64,000 bases of DNA from Mycolicibacterium sp. YH-1 (GTDB taxonomy: Bacteria > Actinomycetota > Actinomycetes > Mycobacteriales > Mycobacteriaceae): contig NZ_CP092915.1 of the NCBI RefSeq assembly GCF_022557175.1, forward strand, positions 744,001-808,000, written 5' to 3'. Under the pieces are notes generated by a model. It searched no databases, was not told the DNA's origin, and saw only the letters and a program-made list of their open reading frames with translations. The translations under genes were made by a program, and so were the position numbers. Shown here piece after piece: positions 9,086 to 24,000 of this stretch (position 1 is its first letter; each line of letters opens with the position of its first letter).

Positions 9086-12000
9086 CTGACAGCCCAACAG
9101 CGACCCGCGGTCATCCCATTGTCGTATGCCCAACAACGGATGTGGTTCCTCAATCGGTTCGAGGATGGGGTCGCGACCTACAACATGCCCACCGCATTCC
9201 GAATCGGCGGGGCGCTGGACGTGGCGGCGCTGGATGCGGCGCTCGATGATGTGATCGCCCGGCACGAGAGTCTTCGCACCATCTTCCCCAACGTCGACGG
9301 TGTGCCATTGCAGAAGGTGTTGCCCGCCGAGCCGGGGATGTGGCGGCGCGGTGGCGCGGCGCTGGTATCGATCCCGGAGAATGACGTGGCCGGCGCGTTG
9401 ATCTCGTTGGCGGAGTATCGGTTTGACCTGTCGACAGAGATCCCAGTGCGGGCCCAGATCTATCAGGTGGCACCCGCGCAGTATGTGCTGGGGATCGTGT
9501 TGCACCATATCGCCTTCGACGGTTGGTCACTGGCCCCGATGGTTCGAGATGTGGCGGAGGCCTATCGGGCCCGTGGACAGGGCCTGGCCCCGAGTTGGGC
9601 GCCGCTACCGGTGCAGTACGCCGATTACACGTTGTGGCAACAGAATTGGCTGGGGTCAGAGTCTGATCCAGCCAGTGTTATCGGCGGTCAGTTGGCCTAC
9701 TGGCGGCAGGAGTTGGCCGGGCTGCCCGAGGTGGTGTCGATACCGACGGATCGCCCCCGTCCCCCGGTGCCGAGTTATCGCGGCGACGGGGTGGAGCTTC
9801 GCATCGATCCGCAGGTATGGGCGGGGGTCAAGGCGCTGGCGGCGGAGCACAACGCGACGGCCTCGATGGTTTTGCAGGCCGTGGTGGCGGTACTGATGCA
9901 TCGGGTCGGGGTCGGTGACGACGTGGCGATGGGCACGGCGATCGCGGGGCGGATGGATCAGGCACTCGACGAGCTGGTCGGATTCTTCGTCAACACCTGG
10001 GTGCTGCGCGTGGCAGTCAACTCCACACTGCGTTTCAGCGAGGTTCTCGAGCAGGTGCGGCACAAAGCGCTGGATGCCTACAGCAATCAGGATGTGCCGT
10101 TCGAGTTGCTGGTCGAGCAGCTGAATCCAACGCGTTCCGCGTCGCACCATCCGCTGTTCCAAGTGGCCACGACCCTGCAAAACAATGTGCGCCCCGAGGT
10201 TGCACTGGACGGGGCCAATGTCGAGTCGGTGGAGGTGGGAACTCGCACCGCGAAGTTCGACCTGGACATCCAGCTGAGAGAGGTCCCGGCCGAGGATTCT
10301 GGGGCGCCATTCGCGTTGCGGGAGAGGCCCGGTGAGGATGCCGGGGCTGCGATGGCTGCCGGGGTGGTGACCTATGCCACGGATTTGTTCGATCGGTCGA
10401 CCGTTGAGCGGTTGGTGGGCTGGTTCGGTCAGGTGGTTGAGGCGGTGGTGGCTGATTCGTCGGTGGTGGTGGGTGAGGTGGCGTTGCTGGATCGCGGTGA
10501 GCGTGATCTGGTGTTGGAGAAGTGGTCTGGTGCGCAGGTTGTGGCGCCGGTGGGGTGGGGGCCGCAGTTGTTGGCGGCGGCGGTGGCTGCTGATCCGGAT
10601 GCGGTGGCGGTTGTTGATGGGGTGCGGCAGTGGTCCTATCGCGAGCTTGATGAGGCGTCGAATCGGTTGGCGCGGTTGTTGATTGAGATTGGTGTGGGTC
10701 CTGAGCGCGCGGTGGGCGTGGCGATGGGTCGGTGTGCGGAGTTGGTGTTGGCGTGGTGGGCGGTGCTCAAGGCTGGCGGGGTGTATGTGCCGGTGGATCG
10801 GGGGCATCCGGTCGAGCGGATTGCCACGGTGTTGCATGCTGTCGAGGCCGTGTGTGTGTTGAGCTGTGGGGCCGATGCGGTGGACGGGGCTGGGGCGCGG
10901 CCGCTGCTGCGTGTTGATGGGTTGGATCTGTCGGGGCGCTCGGCGAGTCCGATCATCGATGCTGAGCGGTTGGCTCCGGTGGGGGTGCAGGATGCGGCGT
11001 ATGTGATCTTCACGTCGGGGTCCACCGGGACACCGAAGGGGGTGGCGGTCAGCCACGCCGGACTACTTGCCGAGGCCGCAGCACATCGGGAAGTGTTTGG
11101 CTTGGGTGCGGATTCGCGAGTGCTGATGGTGGCCGCCCCGACATTTGATGCGTCGGTGTTCGAGTGGTTGTTGGCGGTGGCGTCCGGGGCAGCGTTGGTG
11201 GTCGCTCCGCCGGAATCGTATGCCGGCGAGGCGCTGACCGCGCTGGTGCAGGAACAACGTGTCACAGCGGCATTGTTGACCCCGACGGTGCTGGCGACGG
11301 TGGACAGGGCTCGGCTCGACGGACGGCTGGGCACGCTCATCACGGGCGGGGAGGCTTGCCCGGCGGAGTTGGTGACCGCCTGGGCGCCGGGTCGGCGGAT
11401 GTTCAACGCCTACGGCCCCACCGAGGTCACCATCTGGGCGACGTGGAGTGCGCTGACAGCGGGGCAGCCTGCCGGCATCGGTGCTCCGATCGCGGGAGTG
11501 AGCGCGCTGGTGCTGGATGCGCGGCTGAACCCGGCGCCGGTCGGCGTAGTCGGTGAGCTGTATCTGGGTGGGCCAGTGGTGGCGCGCGGCTATGTGGGCC
11601 GCGCGGAGCTGACCGCGGATCGGTTCGTGGCCAACCCCTATGGCGCAGCGCAGGAACCCGGAGCACGGATGTATCGCACCGGCGACCTCGTCCGCTGGAG
11701 TGCCCAGGGGCAGCTGGAGTATCTGGGTCGCGCCGATGCCCAGATCAAACTGCGCGGTCTGCGCATCGAGTTGGGCGAGGTCGAGAACACCCTGCTGGCC
11801 TGCCCGCAGGTCACCCGGGCCGCGGCGGCCGTGCACCACACCGACACCGCTGACCACCTCATCGCCTACGTCGCACTGGAGCGCACCAGCAGCGCCGATC
11901 ACGACGCCGAGGTCGTCGAGCAGTGGCAGTACGTCTACGACGAGCTGTACGACGCCGATCTCGAGGAGGCGGAGTTCGGCAGCGACTTCCGCGGCTGGAA

Positions 12001-15000
12001 CAGCAGCTACACCGACCAGCCAATCCCGCTGCACGAGATGCAGGAATGGCGCTCGGCCGCCGTGGAACGGATCATGGCGCTTGGACCGCGGCGGGTGCTC
12101 GAGATCGGAGTGGGCTCGGGGCTGTTGATGGCTCACGTTGCCCCGAGGTGTGTGGAGTACTGGGGCACGGACTTCTCCGCGCCGACCATTCAGACTCTGC
12201 AGGACGCGGTGGCCGGACAGTCCTGGGGTGACCGGGTGCGGTTGCATGTGCAGCCGGCCGATGTGGTCGAGGGATTGCCCCAGAACCATTTCGACGTGGT
12301 GGTCCTCAACTCGGTCGCCCAGTACTTCCCGAGCGCGGACTATCTCGCCGATGTCATCGATAAGGCTGTGGAGCTACTGGCGCCCGGCGGAACAATGTTC
12401 CTCGGCGACATCCGCAATCACAGCCTGCAGGGCGCATTCCAAACCGGCATCGCGCTGGCGCACACCACGACCCGCGACGCCGACGAGATCCGACAACGCG
12501 TTCAACGCGCCATGCTTGGTGAGCGCGAACTGATGTTGGCCCCAGAGTTCTTCACCACATGGGTGGCCGGACATCCATCAGCGGCCGGGCTGAGCATCCA
12601 CGTCAAACGCGGTGACGCTGACAACGAACTCAGCAGGTACCGCTACGACGTCATCATCCACAAGACACCCACGCGAGTGTGCTCATTGGCCTCCGCGCCC
12701 ATATGGGAATGGACCGACTGCGCGGGTATGAATGGGCTGCACTCCGAGTTGTTGTCACAACGTCCGGGAATCATGCGCGTTCGTGCGATCCCCCGCGCTG
12801 GAGTGATCTCCGATGTGCGCCTCGAAGAAGCCCTGGCCACCGGCCTGCCCTTGGCGGAGGCGCGCACCCATGCCGACGCCGCCGAACTCACCGACACCGC
12901 CACGCCCGAGCAGCTGCACCGCCTCGGCGAGTCCATTGGATATCACGTCGCGGTCACCTGGGGAGCTCAGCCCGGCACGCTGGACGCCGTCTTCATCGCC
13001 CCAACCGACGATGCGCACAGCCCGGCGCTGACCGACCTCTACCTACCAATTCGTGGGGCTCAGCAGCGCAGCGCCTATGCCAATGACCCCGACACCAACA
13101 ACAAGGTCGGCGCGGTGCGGCAGTGGTTGAGTGCGCGATTGCCGGAGTACATGGTGCCGGCTCAGATCCTGGTGCTCGACGAGTTCCCGTTGACCACCTC
13201 GGGAAAGATCGACCGAAAGTCCCTCCCCGAACCGGTGTTCGCGGCCACCCCCTTCCGTATGCCGCAGACCCCGACCGAGAAGACCGTCGCCGAGGTGTTC
13301 GCCGAGGTGCTCGGGCTTGAGCAGGTCGGCCTCGACGACGACTTCTTCGCCCTGGGTGGGGATTCGTTGATAGCCATCCGGGTCACCGCACGATTGCAGT
13401 CGGCACTGGGGCGGGACGTGCCGGTGCGGTATCTCTTCGACGCTCCGACTGTCGCGAACCTCGCCGACTACCTGGAGCGGAATCAAGGCGATGTGGCGCG
13501 CCCTGCCTTGCGGGCAATGCCACGCCCGCCGCAGATCCCGTTGTCGTACGCCCAGCAGCGGTTGTGGTTCCTGGAGCAGTTGCAGGGTCCGTCCCCGATC
13601 TACAACATGGCGGTGGCGTTGCGGCTGAGTGGCGGCCTGGATGCGGGAGCGCTCGGCACGGCGCTAAAGGATCTGGTGGTCCGCCATGAGAGCCTGCGGA
13701 CCGTGTACTCCGCGGTTGACGGGGTACCTCAGCAGCTGGTGATGCCCGCAGAGCAGGCAGATTTTGGCTGGCAGGTTGTTGATGCCAGCGGCTGGTCGGT
13801 GGGCCGCCTGGAGGATGCCGTCGGCGCGGTGGCGCAGCACAGTTTTGATCTGGCCAACGAGATCCCGTTGCGGGCAACTCTTTTCCGCGTTGGCGCCGAT
13901 GAGCACGTGTTGGTGGCCGTCGTCCATCACATCGCCGCCGACGGCTGGTCGGTAACTCCCCTGGTCGCTGATCTGGGGGTGGCCTATGCCAGCCGCTGTG
14001 GCGGACAGGTCCCGGACTGGCAGCCGTTACCGGTGCAGTACGTGGACTACACGCTGTGGCAACAGGACTGGTTGGGATCAGAGTCTGATCCCGACAGTGT
14101 GATCTCCGCGCAGTTGGCCTATTGGGAACAGTCGCTGACAGGGTTGCCCGAGCGGCTGGAGTTGCCGACTGACCGACCATATCCACCGGTGGCCGACCAC
14201 CGGGGCGCCAGCGTGGCCGTGGACTGGCCGGCCGAACTTCAGCAGCAGCTCACTCGGCTGGCTCATGAGCACAACGCAACCAGTTCTATGGTGGTGCAGG
14301 CAGCGCTGGCGGCGCTGTTGTCGAAGATCAGCGCGAGTTCTGATGTGGCGGTGGGAATTGCGACTGCCGGACGAAATGATCCAGCGCTGGACGAACTTGT
14401 GGGGTTCTTCGTCAACACCCTGGTGCTGCGGGTCGATCTGGCTGGGGACCCCACCATCGCCGAGTTGCTGGATCAGGTGCGCCAGCGCAGCCTTGCCGCA
14501 CTCGAGCACCAGGACGTTCCGTTCGAGGTGCTGGTCGATCGGCTCAACCCGACGCGAAGCCTGACCCATCATCCACTTGTGCAGGTGATGTTGACGTGGC
14601 AGAACCTGCCATGGCGTAGCAGTGATCCCGCCGCCGGTTTGGCCTTGGGTGGTGTGCATGCCACGCCATTGTCAGCGGAAACCGAGACTGCCCGAATGGA
14701 TCTGGTGTTCTCGTTGGCCGAACGCTTCGACCACATTGGCGAGCCCGCCGGTATCGGCGGGGTGGTGGAGTTTCGCACCGATGTGTTCGACCCGGCCAGC
14801 GTTGAGGTGCTTGTCGGGCGCCTGCAGCGGGTGTTGGAGTCGATGGTGGTGGATCCGGGGCGGTTGTTGTCGTCGGTGGATGTGCTCGACGGGGCTGAGC
14901 GTGAGCGCTTGGACGGGCTCGGTCATCGTGCGGTGTTGACCGAGTCGGTGGCGGGGGTGTCGATTCCGACTCTGTTCGCGGCGCAGGTTCTGCACGCTCC

Positions 15001-18000
15001 GGATGCGGTGGCGGTCAGTTGTGCGGGTGCCTCGTTGTCGTATCGGGAGCTGGACGAGGCCTCGAATCGACTGGCGCACTTGTTGGTCGGGTTGGGTGCG
15101 GGACCGGGTCGGTGTGTGGCCCTGTTGTTGAATCGGTCGGTTGAGGCGATCGTGTCGATTCTGGCGGTGCTGAAGTCTGGTGCGGCGTATCTGCCGATTG
15201 ATCCGGCTCATCCGGATGCGCGGGTGCAGTTCATGCTCGCTGACGCGGCGCCGGTCGCGGCGATCACCACCACCGCGCTGGCGGAGCGGCTGGACGGGGG
15301 TGGGGTGGTGGTCATCGATGTGGCAGATCCACGCCTCGACACATACCCCACAACGGCGCTGGCGTCGGGACCGGCTGCTGATGATGTCGCGCATGTCATC
15401 TACACGTCGGGGACCACGGGTGTGCCCAAGGGTGTTGCGGTCACGCATCAGAATGTGACGCGGCTCTTCGATGGTCTTGATGTGGGTGTGGTGTTGGGTC
15501 CGGGGCAGGTGTGGGCGCAGTGTTCGTCGTTGGCCTTTGACTTCTCGGTGTGGGAGATCTGGGGTGCGCTGCTGCATGGGGGCCGGTTGGTGGTGGTGCC
15601 CGAGGATCTGACCCGCTCCCCGCAGGATCTACAGGCCCTTCTCACACGTGAGCGGGTCAGTGTGTTGAGCCAGACCCCCTCAGCGGTGGGGATGCTCGCG
15701 CCGGACGGGTTGGAGTCGGCGGCGTTGATGGTGGCCGCCGAACCGTGCCCGCTCGATGTGGTGGATCGGTGGGCGCCGGGGCGGGTGATGATCAACGGCT
15801 ACGGGCCGACGGAGACCACGGTGTACGCCACGATCAGCGCCCCGATGCAAGCCGGCTCGGGTGTGGTGCCGATCGGATTGCCCGTGCCCGGGGCGGCGTT
15901 GTTCGTCCTGGACCAGTGGTTGCGCCCTGCGCCCACCGGAGTGGTCGGTGAGTTGTATGTGGCCGGTCGCGGTGTCGGGGTGGGTTATGTGCGGCGCCCG
16001 TCGTTGACGAGTTCACGGTTTGTGGCCTGCCCGTTCGCGTCGGGTGCCCGGATGTATCGGACCGGGGACCTGGTCCGCTGGCGTGACGACGGGCAGATCC
16101 AATACCTGGGCCGTGCCGATGAGCAGGTCAAGATCCGCGGCTACCGCATCGAACTCGGCGAGATCCAAACAGCTCTGACTGATCTGGACGGCGTGGCGCA
16201 GGCGGTGGTGATCGTTCGGGAGGATCAGCCCGCCGACTTACGTCTCGTCGGCTACGTCACCGAGTCGGTCACTGGCACTGTGGATTCGGCGACGATACGC
16301 GCGGCACTGGCTGAGCGGCTTCCGGCTTATATGGTGCCCGCGGCCGTGGTGAGTCTGGAGGCTCTGCCGTTGACGGTCAACGGCAAGCTCGACAAGAAGG
16401 CGTTGCCGGCACCGGAGTACATCGATGTCGACCGGTACCGTGCTCCGAGCACTGCGACCGAGGAGATCCTGGCCGGCATCTACGCCCGGGTTCTGGGCCT
16501 GGAGCGGGTCGGGGTCGATGACTCCTTCTTCGACCTGGGTGGGGACTCGTTGTCGGCTATGCGTCTGATTGCCGCGGTCAACACCAGCTTGGACGCCGAC
16601 CTCGCGGTACGCACCCTGTTCGACACACCCACCGTGGCCCAACTGGCACCACACATCAGCGCGGGCTCGGGTGGGCGTGAACCACTGACAGCCCAACAGC
16701 GACCCGCGGTCATCCCATTGTCGTATGCCCAACAACGGATGTGGTTCCTGGAGCAGTTGCAGGGTCCGTCCCCGATCTACAACATGGCCGTGGCGTTGCG
16801 GCTGAGGGGGAGGCTCGATGCCGATGCGCTGGGCCAAGCACTGGCGGATGTGGTGGTCCGCCATGAGAGCCTGCGCACCCTGTTCACCGCGGTTGACGGG
16901 ACACCTCAGCAGCTGGTGATGCCCGCAGAGCAGGCAGATTTTGGCTGGCAGGTTGTTGATGCCAGCGGCTGGTCGGCGGGACGCCTGGAGGATGCCGTCG
17001 GCGCGGTAGCACAGCACAGTTTCGATCTGACCAACGAGATCCCGTTGCGGGCAACTCTTTTCCGCGTTGACGCCGATGAGCACGTGTTAGTGGCGGTGGT
17101 GCACCACATCGCCGCCGATGGCTGGTCGGTGACCCCGCTGGTGGCTGATATGGGGGTGGCCTATGCCAGCCGATGTGGCGGACAGGTCCCGGACTGGCAG
17201 CCGTTACCGGTGCAGTATGTGGACTACACGCTGTGGCAGCGCGAACAGCTGGGCGACCTGGCCGATGCCGACAGTCGCATCGCTGAGCAGTTGGCGTATT
17301 GGGAGCAGGCCCTAGCCGGGTTGACCGAGCGGCTGGAGTTGCCGACTGACCGACCATATCCACCGGTGGCCGACTACAGGGGCGCCAGTGTGGCCGTGGA
17401 CTGGCCTGCCGAACTGCAACAGCAGGTTGCCCGGGTCGCTCGTGAGTACAACGCGACGAGCTTCATGGTGATGCAGGCCGCGCTGGCGGTACTGCTATCG
17501 CAGATGAGCGCCAGCTCTGATGTGGCGGTGGGCTTCCCGATCGCCGGGCGTCGCGATCCGGCGTTGGACGAGCTGGTCGGGTTCTTCGTCAACACCCTGG
17601 TGCTGCGGGTCGATCTGGCTGGGGACCCCACCATCGCCGAGTTGTTGGATCAGGTGCGCCAGCGTGGACTGGCGGCCTTCGAGCACCAGGACGTTCCGTT
17701 CGAGGTGCTGGTCGATCGGCTCAACCCGACGCGAAGCCTGACCCATCACCCGCTGGTGCAGGTGATGTTGGCCTGGCAGAACTTCGCCGCCGATCCTGCC
17801 GCCGGGTTTGCCCTCGGTGATGTGCAGGCCATGCCGCTGCCGGCGGAAACCGAGACTGCCCGAATGGATCTGGTGTTCTCGTTGGCCGAACGTCTCAACG
17901 ACATTGGCGAGCCCGCCGGTATCGGCGGGGTGGTGGAGTTTCGCACCGATGTGTTCGACCCGGCCAGCGTTGAGGTGCTGATCGGGCGCCTGCAGCGGGT

Positions 18001-21000
18001 GTTGGAGACGATGACAGCCGACCCGATGCGGTTGTTGTCCTCGGTGGATGTGCTCGACGGGGCTGAGCGTGAGCGCTTGGACGGGCTCGGTCATCGTGCG
18101 GTGTTGACCGAGTCGGTGGCGGGGGTGTCGATTCCGACTCTGTTCGCGGCGCAGGTTCTGCACGCACCGGATGCGGTGGCGGTCAGTTGTGCGGGTGCCT
18201 CGTTGTCGTATCGGGAGCTGGACGAGGCCTCGAATCGACTGGCGCACTTGTTGGTCGGGTTGGGTGCGGGACCGGGTCGGTGTGTGGCCCTGTTGTTCAA
18301 TCGGTCGGCTGAGGCGATCGTGTCGATTCTGGCGGTGCTGAAGTCTGGTGCGGCGTATCTGCCGATCGACCCGGCTCATCCCGATGCGCGGGTGCAGTTC
18401 ATGCTCGCTGACGCGGCGCCGGTCGCGGCGATCACCACCACCGCGCTGGCGGAGCGGCTGGACGGGGGTGGGGTGGTGGTCATCGATGTGGCAGATCCAC
18501 GCCTCGACACATACCCCACAACGGCACTGGCGTCGGGACCGGCTGCTGATGATGTCGCGCATGTCATCTACACCTCGGGGACCACGGGTGTGCCCAAGGG
18601 TGTTGCGGTCACGCATCAGAATGTGACGCGGCTCTTCGATGGTCTTGATGTGGGTGTGGTGTTGGGTCCGGGGCAGGTGTGGGCGCAGTGTTCGTCGTTG
18701 GCCTTTGACTTCTCGGTGTGGGAGATCTGGGGTGCGCTGCTGCATGGGGGCCGGTTGGTGGTGGTGCCCGAGGATCTGACCCGCTCCCCGCAGGATCTAC
18801 AGGCCCTTCTCACACGTGAGCGGGTCAGTGTGTTGAGCCAGACCCCCTCAGCGGTGGGGATGCTCGCGCCGGACGGGTTGGAGTCGGCGGCGTTGATGGT
18901 GGCCGCCGAACCGTGCCCGCTCGATGTGGTGGATCGGTGGGCGCCGGGGCGGGTGATGATCAACGGCTACGGGCCGACGGAGACCACGGTGTACGCCACG
19001 ATCAGCGCCCCGATGCAAGCCGGCTCGGGTGTGGTGCCGATCGGATTGCCCGTGCCCGGGGCGGCGTTGTTCGTCCTGGACCAGTGGTTGCGCCCTGCGC
19101 CCACCGGAGTGGTCGGTGAGTTGTATGTGGCCGGTCGCGGTGTCGGGGTGGGTTATGTGCGGCGCCCGTCGTTGACGAGTTCACGGTTTGTGGCCTGCCC
19201 GTTCGCGTCGGGTGCCCGGATGTATCGGACCGGGGACCTGGTCCGCTGGCGTGACGACGGGCAGATCCAATACCTGGGCCGTGCCGATGAGCAGGTCAAG
19301 ATCCGCGGCTACCGCATCGAACTCGGCGAGATCCAAACAGCTCTGACTGATCTGGACGGCGTGGCGCAGGCGGTGGTGATCGTTCGGGAGGATCAGCCCG
19401 CCGACAGACGTCTCGTCGGCTACGTCACCGGCACTGCGGATCCTGCGACGATACGCGCGGCACTGGCCGAGCGGCTTCCGGCCTATATGGTGCCCGCGGC
19501 CGTGGTGAGTCTGCAGGCTCTGCCGTTGACGGTCAACGGCAAGCTCGACAAACGTGCGTTGCCGGCACCGGAGTACATCGATGTCGACCGGTACCGTGCT
19601 CCGAGCACTGCGACCGAGGAGATCCTGGCCGGCATCTACGCCCGGGTCCTGGGCCTGGAGCGTGTCGGGGTCGATGACTCCTTCTTCGATCTGGGCGGGG
19701 ACTCCCTGTCGGCGATGCGTGTCGTCTCGGCGATCAACTCCGGCCTGGACGCCGACCTCGCGGTACGCAGCCTGTTCGACGCACCCACGATCGGCCAACT
19801 GGCGCCCCACATCAGTGCGGGCACCCGAGGCGAACCCCTGGTACAGGTGGAACGGCCCACCGTCGTCCCGTTGTCGTATGCCCAGCAGCGGTTGTGGTTC
19901 CTCAATCGGTTCGAGGGCGGTGTCGCGACCTACAACATGCCGATCGCATTCCGGATCGGCGGGGCGCTGGACGTGGCGGCGCTGGATGCGGCGCTCGATG
20001 ATGTGATCGCCCGGCACGAGTCGCTGCGCACCGTGTTTCCCGACGTAGACGGTGTGCCATTGCAGAAGGTGTTGCCCGCCGAGCCGGGGATGTGGCGGCG
20101 CGGTGGCGCGGCGCTGGTATCGATCCCGGAGCACGATGTGACCGGCGCGTTGATCTCGCTGGCGGGGTACCGGTTTGACCTGTCAGAAGAGATTCCGGTG
20201 CGGGCCCAGATCTATCAGGTGGGACCCGCGCAGTACGTGCTGGGGATCGTGTTGCATCACATCGCCTTTGACGGGTGGTCGATGGCCCCGATGGTCAGGG
20301 ATGTGGCCGTCGCGTACGGGGCGCGGCGACAACTCCAAGAACCAGATTGGGTGCCGTTGCCGGTGCAGTATGTCGACTACACCCTGTGGCAGCGTGCGCA
20401 CCTCGGTGATCTGAGCGACGATGACAGCCGTATCGCGGCGCAGCTGGCCTATTGGGAGCACGCGCTGGCTGGGCTGCCCGAGGTGGTGTCGATACCGACG
20501 GATCGCCCCCGCCCCCCGGCACCCAGTTATCGCGGCGACGGGGTGGAGCTTCGCATCGACCCGCACACCTGGGCGGGGGTCAAGGCGCTGGCGGCGGAGC
20601 ACAACGCGACGGCCTCGATGGTTTTGCAGGCCGTGGTGGCGGTGCTGATGCATCGGGTCGGGGTCGGTGACGACGTGGCGATCGGTACGGCGATCGCGGG
20701 GCGGATGGATCAGGCACTCGACGAGCTGGTCGGGTTCTTCGTCAACACCTGGGTGCTGCGCGTCGAAATGAACTCACAGCAGCAGTTCAGTGATGTGGTC
20801 GAGCAGGTGCGGCACAAGGCGCTGGATGCCTACAGCAATCAGGATGTGCCGTTCGAGTTGCTGGTCGAGCGGCTCAACCCCGTGCGTTCCACATCGCATC
20901 ATCCGCTGTTCCAGGTGGCCCTGGTCTTTCAGAACAATGTGCGCCCCGAGGTTGCACTGGACGGGGCCAGTGTCGAGCCTCTCTCGATGGTCACCCGCAC

Positions 21001-24000
21001 CGCCAAGTTCGACCTCGATTTCGATTTGCGGGAGATGCCCAGCGAGGATGCCGGCGCTGCGATGGCAGTCGGCACTCTGACCTATGCCACGGATTTGTTC
21101 GATCGGTCGACCGTTGAGCGGTTGGTTGGCTGGTTCGGCCAGGTGGTTGAGGCGGTGGTGGCTGATTCGTCGGTGGTGGTGGGTGAGGTGGCGTTGCTGG
21201 ATCGCGGTGAGCGTGATCTGGTGTTGGAGAAGTGGTCTGGTGCGCAGGTGGTGGCGCCGGTGGGGTGGGGGCCGCAGTTGTTGGCGGCGGCGGTGGCTGC
21301 TGATCCGGATGCGGTGGCGGTTGTTGATGAGGTGCGGCAGTGGTCCTATCGCGAGCTTGATGAGGCGTCGAATCGGTTGGCGCGGGTGTTGATTGAGATT
21401 GGTGTGGGTCCTGAGCGCGCGGTGGGCGTGGCGATGGGTCGGTGTGCGGAGTTGGTGTTGGCGTGGTGGGCGGTGCTCAAGGCTGGCGGGGTGTATGTGC
21501 CGGTGGATCGGGAGCATCCGGTCGAGCGGATTGCCACGGTGTTGCATGCTGTCGAGGCCGTGTGTGTGTTGAGCTGTGGGGCCGATGCGGTGGACGGGGC
21601 TGGGGCGCGGCCGCTGCTGCGTGTTGATGGGTTGGATCTGTCGGGGCGCTCGGCGAGTCCGATCATCGATGCTGAGCGGTTGGCTCCGGTGGGGGTGCAG
21701 GATGCGGCGTATGTGATCTTCACGTCGGGGTCCACCGGGACACCGAAGGGGGTGGTGGTCAGCCACGCCGGACTGCTGGGCGTGGCTGCTGCGCAACGTG
21801 AGCTGTTCGGACTGGGCGCGTCGGGGCGGGTCCTTCTGGTGGCGGCGCCGACATTCGATGCGTCAGTCTTTGAGATGATCCTGGCCGTCGGTTCCACAGC
21901 GGCATTGGTCGTGGCCCCGCCAGACTCCTATGCGGGGGAGGCGCTGACCGCGCTGGTGCAGGATCAGCGGGTTGATGCGGCGGTGATGACTCCGACGGTG
22001 CTGGCGACACTTGATCGCGCTCTGCTCGACGGACGGCTGGGCACTCTCATCACCGCCGGGGAGGCTTGCCCGGCGGAGCTGGTGGCCGCCTGGGCGCCGG
22101 GTCGGCGGATGTTCAACGCCTACGGCCCAACCGAGACCACCATCTGGGCCACCTGTACGACACCGTTGGCTGCGGGACGGCCAGTGGATATCGGCGCCCC
22201 GATTGCGGGAGTGAGCGCGCTGGTGCTCGATGCGCGGCTGAACCCGGCCCCGGTCGGTGTGGTCGGTGAGCTCTATCTCGGCGGAGCCGCACTGGCGCGC
22301 GGCTATGTGGGCCGCGCGGAGCTGACCGCGGATCGGTTCGTGGCCAACCCATTCGGCGCAGCGCAGGAACCCGGAACACGGCTGTATCGCACCGGCGATC
22401 TGGCGCGCTGGAGTGCTGAGGGTCAGCTGGAGTACCTCGGTCGCGCCGATGCCCAGATCAAACTGCGCGGGCAGCGCATCGAGTTGGGCGAGATCGAGAA
22501 CACCCTGCTGGCCTGCCCGCAGGTCACCCGGGCCGCGGCGGCCGTGCACCGCGCCGACACCGCTGACCACCTCATCGCCTACGTCGCGCTGGAGCGCACC
22601 AGCAGCGCCGATCACGACGCCGCAGTCGTGGACCAGTGGCAACACATGTACGACGAGCTGTACGATGCCGATCTCGAGAAGGCGGAGTTCGGCAGCGACT
22701 TCCGCGGCTGGAACAGCAGCTACACCGACCAGCCAATCCCGCTGCACGAGATGCAGGAATGGCGCTCGCGCACGGTGGATCGAATCATGGCGCTTGGTCC
22801 GCGGCGGGTGCTCGAGATCGGAGCCGGTTCTGGGCTCGTGCTGTCACAGATCGCCCCGCACTGCGAACACTATGTCGGCACCGATATGTCAGCTGTGGCT
22901 ATCGATAGCCTGGCAGGCGAACTGGAGCGGTTGCAGCTCCCGTGGCGTGATCGAGTTCAGCTGCTGACGCAACCCGCGCACGTCACCGGTGCATTGCCGC
23001 ACGGCCACTTCGACACCATCATTCTCAACTCGGTAGTCCAGTACTTCCCCAACGCCGGATACTTGGCCGACGTCATCGACAACGCCGTCAACCTGCTGGC
23101 ACCCGGTGGGCGACTGTTCATCGGCGATGTCCGCAATCACCGCCTGCAGGAGGCATTCCAAACCGGCATCGCGCTGGCGCACACCGCGACCCGCGACGCC
23201 GACGACATCCGCAAGAGGGTCCAGCGCGCGGTCCTCGGCGAACCCGAATTACTGCTGGCCCCAGACTTCTTCACCACGTGGGCGGCCGACAATCCCTCGG
23301 CAACCGGTGTTGACATCCGGGTCAAGCGTGGCGTGGCCGACAACGAGTTGAGCAGGTACCGCTACGACGTCGTCATCCACAAGACCCCCGCCCACGTGTG
23401 CTCATTGGCCGCCGCACCCGCCTGGGAATGGACAGAGTGTGCAGGCCTGAGCGGGCTGCATGCCGAGTTGACATCGCAACGACCGGCCATCGTGCGCATC
23501 ACTGAGATCCCCCGTGCCGGCGTGATCGCCGACGTTCACCTCCACCGGGCTCTGGCCGCTGGGTTGCCGCTAGCCGAGGCACGCGCCGCCGCCGCATCCT
23601 CTGACACCGCGACCGCGGAACAGCTGCACAGTCTCGGTGAGGCCGTCGGCTATCACGTCGCCGTCACCTGGGGTGCGCAGCCCGGCACGCTGGACGCCGT
23701 CTTCATCGCCCCAACCGACGATGCGCACAGCCAGGTGCTCACCGACCTCTACCTGGCTCCCGCCGAGGTCCGCCAGCGCAACTGCCACGCCAATGACCCG
23801 GATGCCAACGGCAAGATCAACGCAGTCCGTCAACAGATCAGTGCGCGGCTGCCCGAGTACATGATGCCGTCCCAGATCCTGGTGCTCGACGAGTTCCCGT
23901 TGACCACCTCGGGAAAGATCGACCGAAAGTCACTGCCCCAACCGGTGTTTGCCACCACCGCATTCCGGGCGCCGCGGACCAGGACCGAGAAGATCGTCGG

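Noticed and set aside
13541..19840. The long DNA repeats as insertion sequences or an assembly artefact.
   Set aside because: Repeats keep the reading frame and domain borders, contain no transposase or terminal inverted repeats, and carry scattered base differences. An artefact is not excluded for the 479-bp identical tract, which is noted separately.
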